The notes under the pieces were generated by a model. The model did not search any database. It saw only the letters and a list, made by a program, of their open reading frames with translations, and was not told the origin of the DNA. Of a stretch of 37,714 nucleotides of DNA, positions 17,467-25,842 are shown piece after piece. Source of the stretch: an uncultured Verrucomicrobiota bacterium (GTDB lineage: Bacteria > Verrucomicrobiota > Kiritimatiellia > CAJWTS01); contig CAJWTS010000038.1 of NCBI GenBank assembly GCA_913047795.1, positions 1-37,714 of the forward strand, read 5' to 3'. The position numbers and the translations under genes are program-made. Every line of letters starts with the position of its first letter. The first letter of the stretch is position 1.

Positions 17467-18855
17467 ATGAGCAAACAATCCAACATCATCGTTTTCTTCA
17501 CCGATCAGCAACGCTGGGATTGTAGCGGGCTGCACGGTAATCCGCTGGACCTGATGCCGAACTTTGACCGGGTGGCGCAGGCCGGCACGCATGTCTCGAA
17601 GTTCTTCACCTGCCAGCCCGTATGCGGACCGGCTCGCTCTTGTCTCCAGACCGGGCAATACGCCTCCGTCAATGGGACATGGCGTAACGGCATCCCGCTG
17701 ACACGCGAGGTACCACCCCTGGCGCGCTACTTCAACGAAGCCGGTTACCAGACCTCCTACATCGGCAAATGGCACCTCGCCGATGCGCGCGAGGGGCCGG
17801 TTGAGCCGAATGCACGCGGCGAGTACCAGGACTGGCTCGCGTCCAATGTGCTGGAATTCACCTCGACCGACTACGAGACCTTTCTCTACGATAACGACGG
17901 GACTGAGGTGAAACTACCCGGCTATCGCGTTGACGCGATGACGGATGCGGCCATCCGCTATATCGACACGCACCAGGACGACCCGTTCCTGCTCTACTTG
18001 AGTTACATCGAGCCGCATCACCAGAATCATATCGACGACTACCCGGCCCCCGATGGTTACCGCGAGCGCTATACCGGCCGCTGGATGCCACCCGACCTTG
18101 CAGCACTGGGCGGAACAAGCGACCAGCACCTGGGCGGCTATTACGGCATGGTCAAACGGCTCGACGAGGCCTTCGGCCGCATCATGGACGCGCTGAAATC
18201 ATTGCGCATGGCGGAGGACACAATCGTGGTCTTCATCAGTGACCATGGCTGCCACTTCAAGACGCGCAACAGTGAGTACAAGCGTTCATGCCACGAAAGC
18301 TCGCTGCGCGTGCCCTGCCTCATGCACGGCGGCCCCTTTAAGGCGGGCGGAAAGATTGACGAACTGGTCAGCCTGATCGACATCCCCCCTACCCTGCTCG
18401 ATGCGGCCGGGATCGATGTTCCCGATCACATGCAGGGCCGCTCGGTGCTACCGCTGATCCAGCGCGATCCACATGTCGAATGGCCACGGGAGGTATTCTT
18501 TGAGACGAGTGAAGCCGAGATCGGGCGCGGGATCCGCACCGAACGATGGAAATACCATGTCACGGCGGCCGCGGAAGATGCCGATGATAAGGGCGGCGCC
18601 GATGCCTACACCGAAGCGTTCCTCTACGACCTGCAAGGCGATCCGCACGAGCTGAAGAATCTCGCCGGCTGCACAAGCCATCGCGAGTTAAGCGACATCC
18701 TCAAGGAACGACTGTTGGCTCGCTTCGACGCACTGGGGCAACCCCGGCCGACGATCCGGGATGCCGAACCCTTCAACGGCGGACAGCGCAGCGTCAGTTT
18801 GGGCGAACTGGAGTCACTGGGCTTCAGCGTTGATAGCCCGTCAGCCGGGCACTAA
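17467..18855 (+). CDS. formylglycine-type sulfatase, no signal peptide
   Basis: A 462-residue alkaline-phosphatase-superfamily sulfatase. The maturation motif C-x-P-x-R is present as C53-G-P-A-R57, followed by SCLQTGQY, so the active residue would be formylglycine made from Cys by a separate enzyme not found here. Metal-site residues are D13 in FTDQQRWD and the later SDHGCHF motif, and GKWHLA carries the conserved Lys and His. Unlike most polysaccharide sulfatases of PVC bacteria it has no signal peptide, since the fold begins at residue 5. It may therefore act on imported small sulfated compounds in the cytoplasm. TTGACG at 17432, a 17-base gap and AAGTAT at 17455 would place transcription start at about the ATG (leaderless mRNA). 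Its neighbour is a convergent Gfo/Idh/MocA dehydrogenase. Confidence 0.92.
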   Translation: MSKQSNIIVFFTDQQRWDCSGLHGNPLDLMPNFDRVAQAGTHVSKFFTCQPVCGPARSCLQTGQYASVNGTWRNGIPLTREVPPLARYFNEAGYQTSYIGKWHLADAREGPVEPNARGEYQDWLASNVLEFTSTDYETFLYDNDGTEVKLPGYRVDAMTDAAIRYIDTHQDDPFLLYLSYIEPHHQNHIDDYPAPDGYRERYTGRWMPPDLAALGGTSDQHLGGYYGMVKRLDEAFGRIMDALKSLRMAEDTIVVFISDHGCHFKTRNSEYKRSCHESSLRVPCLMHGGPFKAGGKIDELVSLIDIPPTLLDAAGIDVPDHMQGRSVLPLIQRDPHVEWPREVFFETSEAEIGRGIRTERWKYHVTAAAEDADDKGGADAYTEAFLYDLQGDPHELKNLAGCTSHRELSDILKERLLARFDALGQPRPTIRDAEPFNGGQRSVSLGELESLGFSVDSPSAGH

Positions 18856-18870
18856 ACAGCGGCCCGGCAA

Positions 18871-19986
18871 TCAGCCGGCATTGCGCTTACCGGACACAAG
18901 TTCGCCCAGGAAACGCTTGTAGGCCCGACCATTCAGGGGCAGATCAACCGGTTGCCCGGTGGCGCCGGAATAGATCATGGCGTTGGTCAATTCAACCTGA
19001 TTGATCGCATCGCGACCGGGAGAGATGAGCGGCTTGTTGTCGAGAATGGCATCCGTGAAGTTCTGAATGATTCCGCGGTGACCCGGATTCCTCGTTCCGA
19101 CACGAACCGCGATGTCGCGCGATGCCGGCCTCGCAAAAGGGTTCTTCGTTTTCTTGATGAACGTCAGAGCCGACGAAGCGTTGCGGGTAAAACGCAGCTC
19201 GTTGTCCTCGATCAGAATGCGCCCCAGTTCTCCGCAGATCTCGAATCGGCCGACACCGGGCGCTTCGCCGGTCGACGCCACAAAGACGCCGGTGGCACCA
19301 CCGGGATACTCCATGATCGCGGTGACGTCATCTTCCACCTCGATATTATGCCATTTGCCAAATCCGCAGACCGAATGAATGCGCGTGGGCATGCCGCAGA
19401 TCCACTGCCAGGCATCCAGATCGTGCGGACATTGATTGATCAATACACCACCGCCCTCGCCCTTCCATGTCGCACGCCAACCGCCGCCGGCATAGTACGC
19501 ATTTGAACGAAACCAATGGGTGGCGATCATATTGATGCGCGTGACACGCCCCAGCTTATCGTCATCTATCATCTGCTTAACCTTCTTGAACAGAGGCGAG
19601 ACACGCATTTGGAACATGACGGCAAATTTACGATTACGCGGGCAGGCTTTGATCATTTTCTCCGCATCCGCCTTGTGCACCGCTAGCGGTTTCTCGCAGA
19701 GTACATGCAGGCCCGCCCGGAAAGCCTCGATCGCCAACGGCGTATGCGCGTAATGCGGAGTCGCTATCAGGACGGCATCGATGATCCCAGATCGGCACAT
19801 TTTTCGAAAGCTGGTGAACTTCTCGACATCATCATTGTACCGCCCCAGGAACTCGGGATTGACGTCGCACAATGCGGTCAGCCTGCAGCGCCGGACCTTC
19901 CCGTCGAGAAGCAGCCTGATATGGTGCCCTCCCATTCCTCCAACGCCGACTACGCCAAGTCGGACATGTTTCGAACTGCCTGCCAT
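18871..19986 (-). CDS. Gfo/Idh/MocA family NAD(P)-dependent oxidoreductase
   Basis: A 371-residue sugar or inositol dehydrogenase-like protein. The Rossmann fold starts at LGVVGVGGMGGHHIRLL (G-x-G-x-x-G, residues about 9-25). The family signature CEKPLAVHKADAEKM follows at about residue 97, with the Lys of EKP in the active site. The C-terminal alpha/beta domain carries GGGVLINQCPHDLDAWQW, whose HDLD segment holds the catalytic His. Family members oxidise or reduce sugars, inositols or amino sugars, but the substrate is unreadable here. The ATG at 19986 has a good ribosome-binding site (AGGAGAG, six bases away). It is convergent with the sulfatase and lies downstream of an Eis-like acetyltransferase on the same strand, across a 100-base gap. 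Confidence 0.93.
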   Translation of the reverse strand: MAGSSKHVRLGVVGVGGMGGHHIRLLLDGKVRRCRLTALCDVNPEFLGRYNDDVEKFTSFRKMCRSGIIDAVLIATPHYAHTPLAIEAFRAGLHVLCEKPLAVHKADAEKMIKACPRNRKFAVMFQMRVSPLFKKVKQMIDDDKLGRVTRINMIATHWFRSNAYYAGGGWRATWKGEGGGVLINQCPHDLDAWQWICGMPTRIHSVCGFGKWHNIEVEDDVTAIMEYPGGATGVFVASTGEAPGVGRFEICGELGRILIEDNELRFTRNASSALTFIKKTKNPFARPASRDIAVRVGTRNPGHRGIIQNFTDAILDNKPLISPGRDAINQVELTNAMIYSGATGQPVDLPLNGRAYKRFLGELVSGKRNAG

Positions 19987-20086
19987 GATTCACTCTCCTC
20001 GCTTAGGGCTATCTTATAAAAGCGGCGGTTGTATCAAGCCGGTCGCGGAGTTGCGAGTCATATGACCGCGCAACCCGTGGCGTCGG

Positions 20087-21238
20087 TTAGACCAGATCCG
20101 AGGCAGGCCAGGCGAGCGGAAGGGGTGCCCAGGTCTCAAGAATTGAAGCGCGTGGCGGAATCTCCATAACCTGCGATGGCGGCAGCGGACCGAAAAGCAG
20201 TCGCATCGCCGTATGTGAATCGCATTCGATATCGGGCGCGTCGTCTGTAAAGGCACAGTTCACCTGACCCTCCGAAACTTCGATCCCAAGCACACCCTGA
20301 TCCGCGATCGAGATACGCAGGCACCCATCCGGCGCGCCACCCTGCCTCAGACGCAGGCGCATCAACGCCCCAATGGTCATCGGCCAGTCAAAAATACGCC
20401 AGTTTCCCGAGGGTGCGATCAGGCAACGTTCGCTGATCTTGCCCAGACGACGACCCAATTCCCATTGATCGGCCGTCAGATCAACAGGAATCGTTCCCTC
20501 GTGGCTCGCCACCCATTGCCGAACGGCGTCGAACGCGGTATCGGGATCGAGCGCTGCGATCTCGCGAATGGTCAAGCCATCTTTCGCGATCGCGAGATAA
20601 CCAACCGTTTCGCCTGACTGATTCAGGACGACCTGTGGACGTTGGTTCCAACTGCTTAATACCGCGAAACAATCGGCTTCCGAACAGAGGCAATACGAAC
20701 GTTGCGCATGCCGCAGGGCATGCACTGCGGCAATCCCGGTGCTGTCGTCTGCCGAAAGGGGCTCAATCGTCACAACGCTGCCGGGCGCGCTGTCCCTGAA
20801 ATTCCGGCCGTTGCATTGATACGAACAGGTAGCGCCGCAGCGCTCATAGCCGTAGTACTGATAGCGCTGGCGCTGGCCGCCAAGGTACGACAGGGCGTAG
20901 CCGGCATCGATCATACGCTCCACACAATGGGACATGAGTTCGCGCATGTAGCCCACGCCACGATGTTGCGGATCGGTCGCGACCCCACCGATGCCGGCCG
21001 CAGAGAGCGTCAGATCCCCAACCTGCCAGTCGATCGGGAAAATTCCGACAACGCCGCGTAGTTCACCCTCTTCACGAATACCCTGGTTCCAGGCAATCGC
21101 ATCCGCGCTGCGCCTATAAATCTTGGGCAATAGACATTCGAAATCGTGGGGACCGTGCGCCTCCGTGAAGACGCCGTTCAGAAACCCAATCATTTCGTCG
21201 TAATCATCGAGGCCTAAGGTGACAATTTCGCGCGACAT
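20087..21238 (-). CDS. Eis-like GNAT N-acetyltransferase with SCP2-like C-terminus
   Basis: A 383-residue protein. The N-terminal GNAT domain shows the acetyl-CoA loop as VATDPQHRGVGYMRELM (the Q/R-x-x-G-x-G/A motif, here QHRGVGY). A second, degenerate GNAT-like part follows. The C-terminal portion (about 285-365) resembles the sterol-carrier-protein-2-like domain seen in Eis proteins (LRISIADQGVLGIEVSEGQVNC). Eis relatives acetylate amines such as aminoglycosides, but a resistance role should not be assumed; environmental members have unknown substrates. I take the ATG at 21238; an upstream start at 21313 would overlap the preceding PLP-enzyme gene heavily. The 19-base gap to that gene suggests co-transcription. 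Confidence 0.8.
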   Translation of the reverse strand: MSREIVTLGLDDYDEMIGFLNGVFTEAHGPHDFECLLPKIYRRSADAIAWNQGIREEGELRGVVGIFPIDWQVGDLTLSAAGIGGVATDPQHRGVGYMRELMSHCVERMIDAGYALSYLGGQRQRYQYYGYERCGATCSYQCNGRNFRDSAPGSVVTIEPLSADDSTGIAAVHALRHAQRSYCLCSEADCFAVLSSWNQRPQVVLNQSGETVGYLAIAKDGLTIREIAALDPDTAFDAVRQWVASHEGTIPVDLTADQWELGRRLGKISERCLIAPSGNWRIFDWPMTIGALMRLRLRQGGAPDGCLRISIADQGVLGIEVSEGQVNCAFTDDAPDIECDSHTAMRLLFGPLPPSQVMEIPPRASILETWAPLPLAWPASDLV

Positions 21239-21257
21239 TGGATAAGGGATTAGAAGG

Positions 21258-22376
21258 CTATCGATCGCGGGCGGTATGGGGCCAGAACCCGCAAACAACG
21301 CCATCGGCGTCAATCACGTGGCTACCCGGATAGCGAGTGGTGGTCGGACAGACGTGCACGGGAACGGCAAGCAGGTAGTCGCCCAATTCCGGACCATGAT
21401 CTGCAAATCGGAACACACCATGCTCCTCGCTTTGCATGATCGCGTCCACATTCTGGTAACCAAGAAAACGCACCCGGTTTTCAAGGGGCCCGTCGGCCGA
21501 TATGGCTTTCGAACCAAGGTCCAGCGTGACGGTCCCCTGATCGGGATGCCGGTCGATCACTTGCGTCAATACCATCGCCGCCGGACGAAAGGTTAACTCC
21601 GGCATCTGCGCCTGGTAACCGGCATCCCAATATACGGTTGTACCCGGTGAACCGAGCATGCCCTCTTCACGCGCATAATATGGAAAGGAATAGGATCCAC
21701 CACCCACCACCAACGGCACAGAGAGCCCCGCATCCGTCAACTGTTTGCGAAACACCTTCACGTCTTCGACATGCGCCATCGCCAGCCGCTCACGTTCGTC
21801 TGGGTCCGAGGCATGATCCTGACCGTCGTAGGCGTGCAGACCCGCAGGCACAAGGTTCGCATCCGCCGCGATCGCTCGATAAATCTCCAGCCCCACCGCA
21901 TCGGCGTCGTGGCCCGTACGATGCATCCCAACGTTCAAATCGAGCATAACGGGCAGCGTTGCTGATGCGGCCCCGGCCGCGGCACTCAATACCCCTACAT
22001 GTGCCAACTGCCCCACGACGGCGACGACGTCTACGCCGCGGTTCGCGACGGCGAGCCGCACCAACCGCTTCGCCTTGCGTGACTGAAGGATCGGGTAGGC
22101 CAGAATCGCCGTGTGACATCCGGCCGCGACTGCCGTCTCCAATTCGGAGAGCGTCGCTGCCTTCATGACCACGATACCGGCCGCTACTTGTTTGCGAATA
22201 ACGTCGATCGACTTCGTGGTCTTGACATGGGCCGCCAGGTTCTCGGCACCCGCCAGCTCGCAGAGATCCCGAATATTTACGTCCACTCGATGCTCGAAGA
22301 CCACCATCGCGGGCGTTTCGATCGAATCCGGATCAAGAACTCGGATATCGTCATGCGAAATCATACGCCGCATCAT
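21258..22376 (-). CDS. D-threonine aldolase / D-serine dehydratase-like PLP enzyme
   Basis: A 372-residue fold-type III (alanine racemase-like) PLP enzyme. The cofactor lysine is K52 in AAHVKTTKS. PVMLDLNVGMHRTG and LVVGGGSYSFPYY are family stretches lining the PLP phosphate site. The C-terminal metal-site motif VPVHVCPTTTRYPG, with His and Cys, is the mark of the DSD1/D-threonine aldolase branch, and it separates the protein from true alanine racemases. Expected reactions are retro-aldol cleavage of D-3-hydroxy-amino acids or D-serine dehydration. Two ATGs at 22376 and 22373 head the frame, and a third at 22364 is possible; none has a good Shine-Dalgarno. It lies between the PhyH-type oxygenase and the acetyltransferase with short gaps, so the three probably act in one small-molecule pathway. 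Confidence 0.88.
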   Translation of the reverse strand: MMRRMISHDDIRVLDPDSIETPAMVVFEHRVDVNIRDLCELAGAENLAAHVKTTKSIDVIRKQVAAGIVVMKAATLSELETAVAAGCHTAILAYPILQSRKAKRLVRLAVANRGVDVVAVVGQLAHVGVLSAAAGAASATLPVMLDLNVGMHRTGHDADAVGLEIYRAIAADANLVPAGLHAYDGQDHASDPDERERLAMAHVEDVKVFRKQLTDAGLSVPLVVGGGSYSFPYYAREEGMLGSPGTTVYWDAGYQAQMPELTFRPAAMVLTQVIDRHPDQGTVTLDLGSKAISADGPLENRVRFLGYQNVDAIMQSEEHGVFRFADHGPELGDYLLAVPVHVCPTTTRYPGSHVIDADGVVCGFWPHTARDR

Positions 22377-22418
22377 GGCGAAGCGCCCGCTTCTTGTCGA
22401 GTCCGGCCAGCTGAAGCG

Positions 22419-23333
22419 TCAGCTATTCGCGCCACGGTCGTCGTCATACCGTCGAAAGCCGCGCACCATCATACGCATGGCATTTTGGGATTTGGCCTCG
22501 ACCACCTGCTTCTCGGCGTCCGCCCGGTTGGCGGTCGTGGTGCCACCGACAATCATATAATCGTCCGCCGCCCGATAGCGACTGATGAATACCGGGCGCG
22601 GCTTATCCGACCAGTTTGGCTTGGAGCCATGGATGCAATTGACATGAAAGAAAATCGAATCGCCAGCCTTGCCCTCAATCGGCATGGCGCGCTCCCAGGG
22701 CCATTCCGCCTCATCCAGCCCTAGATGACTGAACGTATCCTCATGTTTCAGAATGCCCATCTTGAAACTGCCCGGCACCACATGCAGCGCACCATTGTTC
22801 AGGTCCGTATCGACGACATAGGTCAACTGCCCCATGGGCCCTTCGTAACGATGCTGGAAGTAGGCGGCATCTTGATGGAGCAGTTTAGGATGACCACCCA
22901 CCGCCTCTTTGACCAGCGCCTGGCCGTCATCCGCCAGCTCGATATTGGGTCCAAGTACGGCCTCCACCAGATCGAGCGTCCGCTCGTTCATCGCGGCTCG
23001 CGTAAACGCCGAACTATTCCGATAACTCAGCGAAAGAACCATGAGCTGCATCTCGCGATCGAACCCTTCCGGCGCCGGCAACCAGAGGGTCCGGTTCGGC
23101 GTGATCCAACCCAGGTCAATCTTCTCCGCCTGGTCAACCTGCGCAAGGGATTCCTCAATGATCAAATCGATTTCGCGCCGCATACCCGCGAGATGGCTTT
23201 TCATCAGCCCGCGCACCACGAGGCAGCCCAACTCATTATACACAGCCGCGGCTCGGGCGAGATCCATGTCCTCGGCAAAAAACTCAATGTCGCTGACGGC
23301 GACGTCCGGCAGGTTTTCAGTATTAAGACTCAT
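22419..23333 (-). CDS. PhyH-family Fe(II)/2-oxoglutarate dioxygenase
   Basis: A 304-residue phytanoyl-CoA dioxygenase-like protein. Iron ligands are H153-x-D155 in LLHQDAAYF and H235 in FHVNCIHGSKPNWSD, with R246 in KPRPVFISRYR as the likely 2-oxoglutarate anchor. The fold also shows the usual GALHVVPGSFKMG strand. Marine and sediment bacteria carry many such enzymes, hydroxylating amino acids, ectoine or other small metabolites. I start at the ATG at 23333; a GTG one codon earlier is possible. A candidate promoter (TTGCTG, 17 bases, TAAATA) and a 14-base palindrome lie upstream. It heads a run with the D-threonine-aldolase-like enzyme and the acetyltransferase, which suggests a shared substrate such as a hydroxylated amino acid. 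This is inference only. Confidence 0.88.
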   Translation of the reverse strand: MSLNTENLPDVAVSDIEFFAEDMDLARAAAVYNELGCLVVRGLMKSHLAGMRREIDLIIEESLAQVDQAEKIDLGWITPNRTLWLPAPEGFDREMQLMVLSLSYRNSSAFTRAAMNERTLDLVEAVLGPNIELADDGQALVKEAVGGHPKLLHQDAAYFQHRYEGPMGQLTYVVDTDLNNGALHVVPGSFKMGILKHEDTFSHLGLDEAEWPWERAMPIEGKAGDSIFFHVNCIHGSKPNWSDKPRPVFISRYRAADDYMIVGGTTTANRADAEKQVVEAKSQNAMRMMVRGFRRYDDDRGANS

Positions 23334-23364
23334 CACGAGGTACCCTCTTGTTTCGTTCCGTGGC

Positions 23365-23393
23365 TATTTACGCTCAGGACTTCCGTACAGCAA
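23365..23393 (-). promoter_or_regulatory. candidate sigma-70 promoter of the PhyH operon
   Basis: On the minus strand TTGCTG (23388-23393), a 17-base spacer and TAAATA (23365-23370) stand 32 bases before the ATG at 23333. The -10 match is only moderate. Confidence 0.3.
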
Positions 23394-23425
23394 CCTCAAA
23401 TTTACCGTTCGCCTGATTGAAGTGG

Positions 23426-23439
23426 CATGCGGCCGCATG
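23426..23439. repeat. 14-base perfect palindrome upstream of the PhyH operon
   Basis: CATGCGG followed directly by CCGCATG. It sits about 33 bases upstream of the candidate -35 of the PhyH operon, and a related ATGCG occurs again near 23450. It could be a regulator site, but no regulator gene is nearby. Confidence 0.4.
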
Positions 23440-23484
23440 ACGGATATCCATGCGCCATGACCAAAAGCTGCACGCGAGAGACGT

Positions 23485-24003
23485 CTACCCCTCGTTAATC
23501 GTCACGCTGATCATCTGCACGGGCGGATCGGGACGGTCATTAGGCCCCTTGGGACAGGTCTCGATCTTCGCGATCACGTCCATGCCATCCGTAATCTTTC
23601 CGAATACCGGGTGCTTGGATGCCCCACCGCTGAACCAGTCCAGAAAGTCGTTGTGTTTAGTATTGATAAAGAACTGCGACCCGCCGCTGTTCGGCTGCCC
23701 CGTATTGGCCATCGACAGTGTGCCCGGTTCGTTCGAGAACTTCGCATCCTCGGGATGTTCATCCTCGATGCAGCCCCCGGGAGGACCCCCGGTTCCGGCA
23801 CTCGAACTCTGCGCATCACGGCTGTGCGGACAACCGAATTGGCACATGAAGTTTTCGATCACGCGGTGAAAATGCAATCCATCGTAAAACCCGCTTTGCG
23901 CGAGGGACACAAAATTGCCGGCCGTGACGGGCATTTTGTCCGTGAAGAGTTCGAGGGTGAAGGCTCCGAGGCTGGTCTCACATGTTGCTGTTGGGTTTGG
24001 CAT
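23485..24003 (-). CDS. cyclophilin-type peptidyl-prolyl cis-trans isomerase
   Basis: A 172-residue cyclophilin without a signal peptide, so a cytoplasmic PpiB-like folding enzyme. Family motifs are [18 protein letters not shown], the active-site [13 protein letters not shown] (Arg catalytic), the GSQFFIN stretch, and [15 protein letters not shown]. Between them is a short Cys- and Gly-rich loop ([26 protein letters not shown]), the G-T-G-G-P-G type seen in many bacterial forms. GGAG lies eight bases before the ATG at 24003 and only two before the ATG at 24009, so I choose 24003. It follows glnS on the same strand across a gap of about 90 bases. Confidence 0.94.
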   Translation of the reverse strand: MPNPTATCETSLGAFTLELFTDKMPVTAGNFVSLAQSGFYDGLHFHRVIENFMCQFGCPHSRDAQSSSAGTGGPPGGCIEDEHPEDAKFSNEPGTLSMANTGQPNSGGSQFFINTKHNDFLDWFSGGASKHPVFGKITDGMDVIAKIETCPKGPNDRPDPPVQMISVTINEG

Positions 24004-24092
24004 TAGCATTTCTCCTTCTTTTCTTAACTTTCCGCTATTCAGGTTCAACGTTCAAGCGTTCACACCTATCGCACGCTACCCCGCTTCAATCT

Positions 24093-25808
24093 TCAACCCT
24101 TACCCTTACCCTTAATCTTAGACCAGGAGTCGCGAAGGGTGACGGTACGGTTAAAGATGGGATTGCCGGCTGTCGAGTCAACGGTATCGACACAGAAATA
24201 ACCGAGCCGTTCGAATTGGAAGCGTTCTCCCGGTTCAGCATCGCCAAGCGCGCTTTCCACATGGCCCGTGACACTCTTGAATGAATCGGGGTTGAGATGC
24301 TTCCGAAAGTCGCCGTCCAACTCCCCCAGCGGGTCGGGAACATCAAAAAGACGGTCGTACATGCGCACCTCAACCTCTTTCGCGTGGGCCGCCGAGACCC
24401 AGTGAACCGTGCCACGCACTTTGCGGCCGTCCGACGTTCCGCCGCCACGGGATTCCGGGTCAAACGTACAGCGCAACTCGACCACCTCGCCAGACTCGTC
24501 CTTGATGACGTCCGTGCAGGTAATGTAGCAGGCGTAGCGCAGTCTGACCTCACGACCCGGTGCGAGGCGATAGAACTTCTTATGCGGCTCTTCCTGGAAA
24601 TCGTCACGCTCGATATAGAGATCACGCGAAAACGCGACCTGCCGGGTACCGGCCGTCTCGTCTTCCGGATTATTCACGGCTTCAAAGGTTTCGCTTTCCC
24701 CTTCCGGGTAGTTCTCGATCACGACACGGACGGGATTCAGGACCGCCATGCGGCGCGGGGCAACCGCGTTCAGATGATCGCGTACGCAATGCTCGAGCAA
24801 AGCTACGTCCGTCACGGCCGCCACCTTCGCAATGCCCACTCGCTCACAGAAGTCGCGCAATGCCTCGGGCGTGAATCCCCGACGCCGAATGCCACGCAGC
24901 GTCGACATTCGCGGATCGTCCCAGCCCGAGACGTGCCCCTCCTTGATCAGCGGAATCAGCAGTCGCTTGCTGAGAACCGTGTATTCCAGGTTCAATGGGG
25001 CGAATTCGATCTGGCGCGGCCGATAGATCTCGAGCTGCTCCAGCAGCCAGTCATAGAGCGGCCGATGCACCTCGAACTCCGTCGTGCACAGCGAATGCGT
25101 TACCCCTTCGATCGAGTCGGACTGTCCGTGAGTGAAATCGTACATCGGGTAGATGCACCATTCATCCCCGGTACGATAGTGATGCGCACGTTTGATTCGA
25201 TACAAGGTCGGGTCGCGCAGGTGCAGATTGGGCGACTCCATATCTATTTTTGCGCGCAGGACATAGGCTCCATCTTCAAATTCGCCGGCGCGCATGCGGT
25301 TAAAGAGATCCAGATTCTCGTCAATCGCTCGATTCCGCGAGGGACTCTCTTTGCCGGGGCGGGTCGGAACGCCGCGATACGTCTTGAACTCTTCCGGCGT
25401 CAAGTCGCAGATGTACGCGCTACCCTTCCTGATCAGGCGCACGGCATACTCAAAGAGTTGCGCGTAGTAGTCCGATGCGAAATAGAGGTGATCGCCCCAG
25501 TCGAAGCCCAACCAACGCACGTCCTCCTTGATGGCCTCAACGAATTCGAGGCTCTCGTTATCCGGATTCGTATCGTCAAAGCGCAGGTGACAACGCCCGC
25601 CCTCGTGCTCGGCGGCCACCCCGAAGTCGAGGCAGATCGCCTTGGCGTGACCGATATGCAGGTATCCGTTCGGCTCCGGAGGGAAACGGGTCACAACACG
25701 TCCATCGAAACGCGATGCGGCGGTATCCTCCACGATCGCGGAGCGGATAAAGTCAAGGCCGGACGCGGAGTCCCTTGCGCCTTCCTTGGTTGTGGTTTCA
25801 TCGGTCAC
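24093..25808 (-). CDS. glnS: glutaminyl-tRNA synthetase
   Basis: A 571-residue class I synthetase that charges tRNA-Gln directly. The HIGH motif is in [14 protein letters not shown] (HIGH at 51-54) and the KMSKS equivalent is VLSKRLL at about 262. The stretch [13 protein letters not shown] and the beta-barrel anticodon-binding C-terminus ([35 protein letters not shown]) distinguish GlnRS from GluRS. The start is GTG at 25808 with no visible Shine-Dalgarno. The last codons are a short direct repeat (ACCCTT, 24096-24114) coding KGKGKG. Presence of GlnRS suggests that the organism does not rely only on the GatCAB amidation route for glutamine. It is probably co-transcribed with the pabB-pabC fusion 34 bases upstream. 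Confidence 0.97.
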   Translation of the reverse strand: MTDETTTKEGARDSASGLDFIRSAIVEDTAASRFDGRVVTRFPPEPNGYLHIGHAKAICLDFGVAAEHEGGRCHLRFDDTNPDNESLEFVEAIKEDVRWLGFDWGDHLYFASDYYAQLFEYAVRLIRKGSAYICDLTPEEFKTYRGVPTRPGKESPSRNRAIDENLDLFNRMRAGEFEDGAYVLRAKIDMESPNLHLRDPTLYRIKRAHHYRTGDEWCIYPMYDFTHGQSDSIEGVTHSLCTTEFEVHRPLYDWLLEQLEIYRPRQIEFAPLNLEYTVLSKRLLIPLIKEGHVSGWDDPRMSTLRGIRRRGFTPEALRDFCERVGIAKVAAVTDVALLEHCVRDHLNAVAPRRMAVLNPVRVVIENYPEGESETFEAVNNPEDETAGTRQVAFSRDLYIERDDFQEEPHKKFYRLAPGREVRLRYACYITCTDVIKDESGEVVELRCTFDPESRGGGTSDGRKVRGTVHWVSAAHAKEVEVRMYDRLFDVPDPLGELDGDFRKHLNPDSFKSVTGHVESALGDAEPGERFQFERLGYFCVDTVDSTAGNPIFNRTVTLRDSWSKIKGKGKG

Positions 25809-25842
25809 GGGTCGCGGACTGTAGCAGGTTCATCACGACCTG

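Noticed and set aside
24096..24114. Telomere-like CCCTTA repeat
   Set aside because: Only about three units, in frame at the end of glnS and coding KGKGKG; not the TTAGGG sequence and not at a replicon end.
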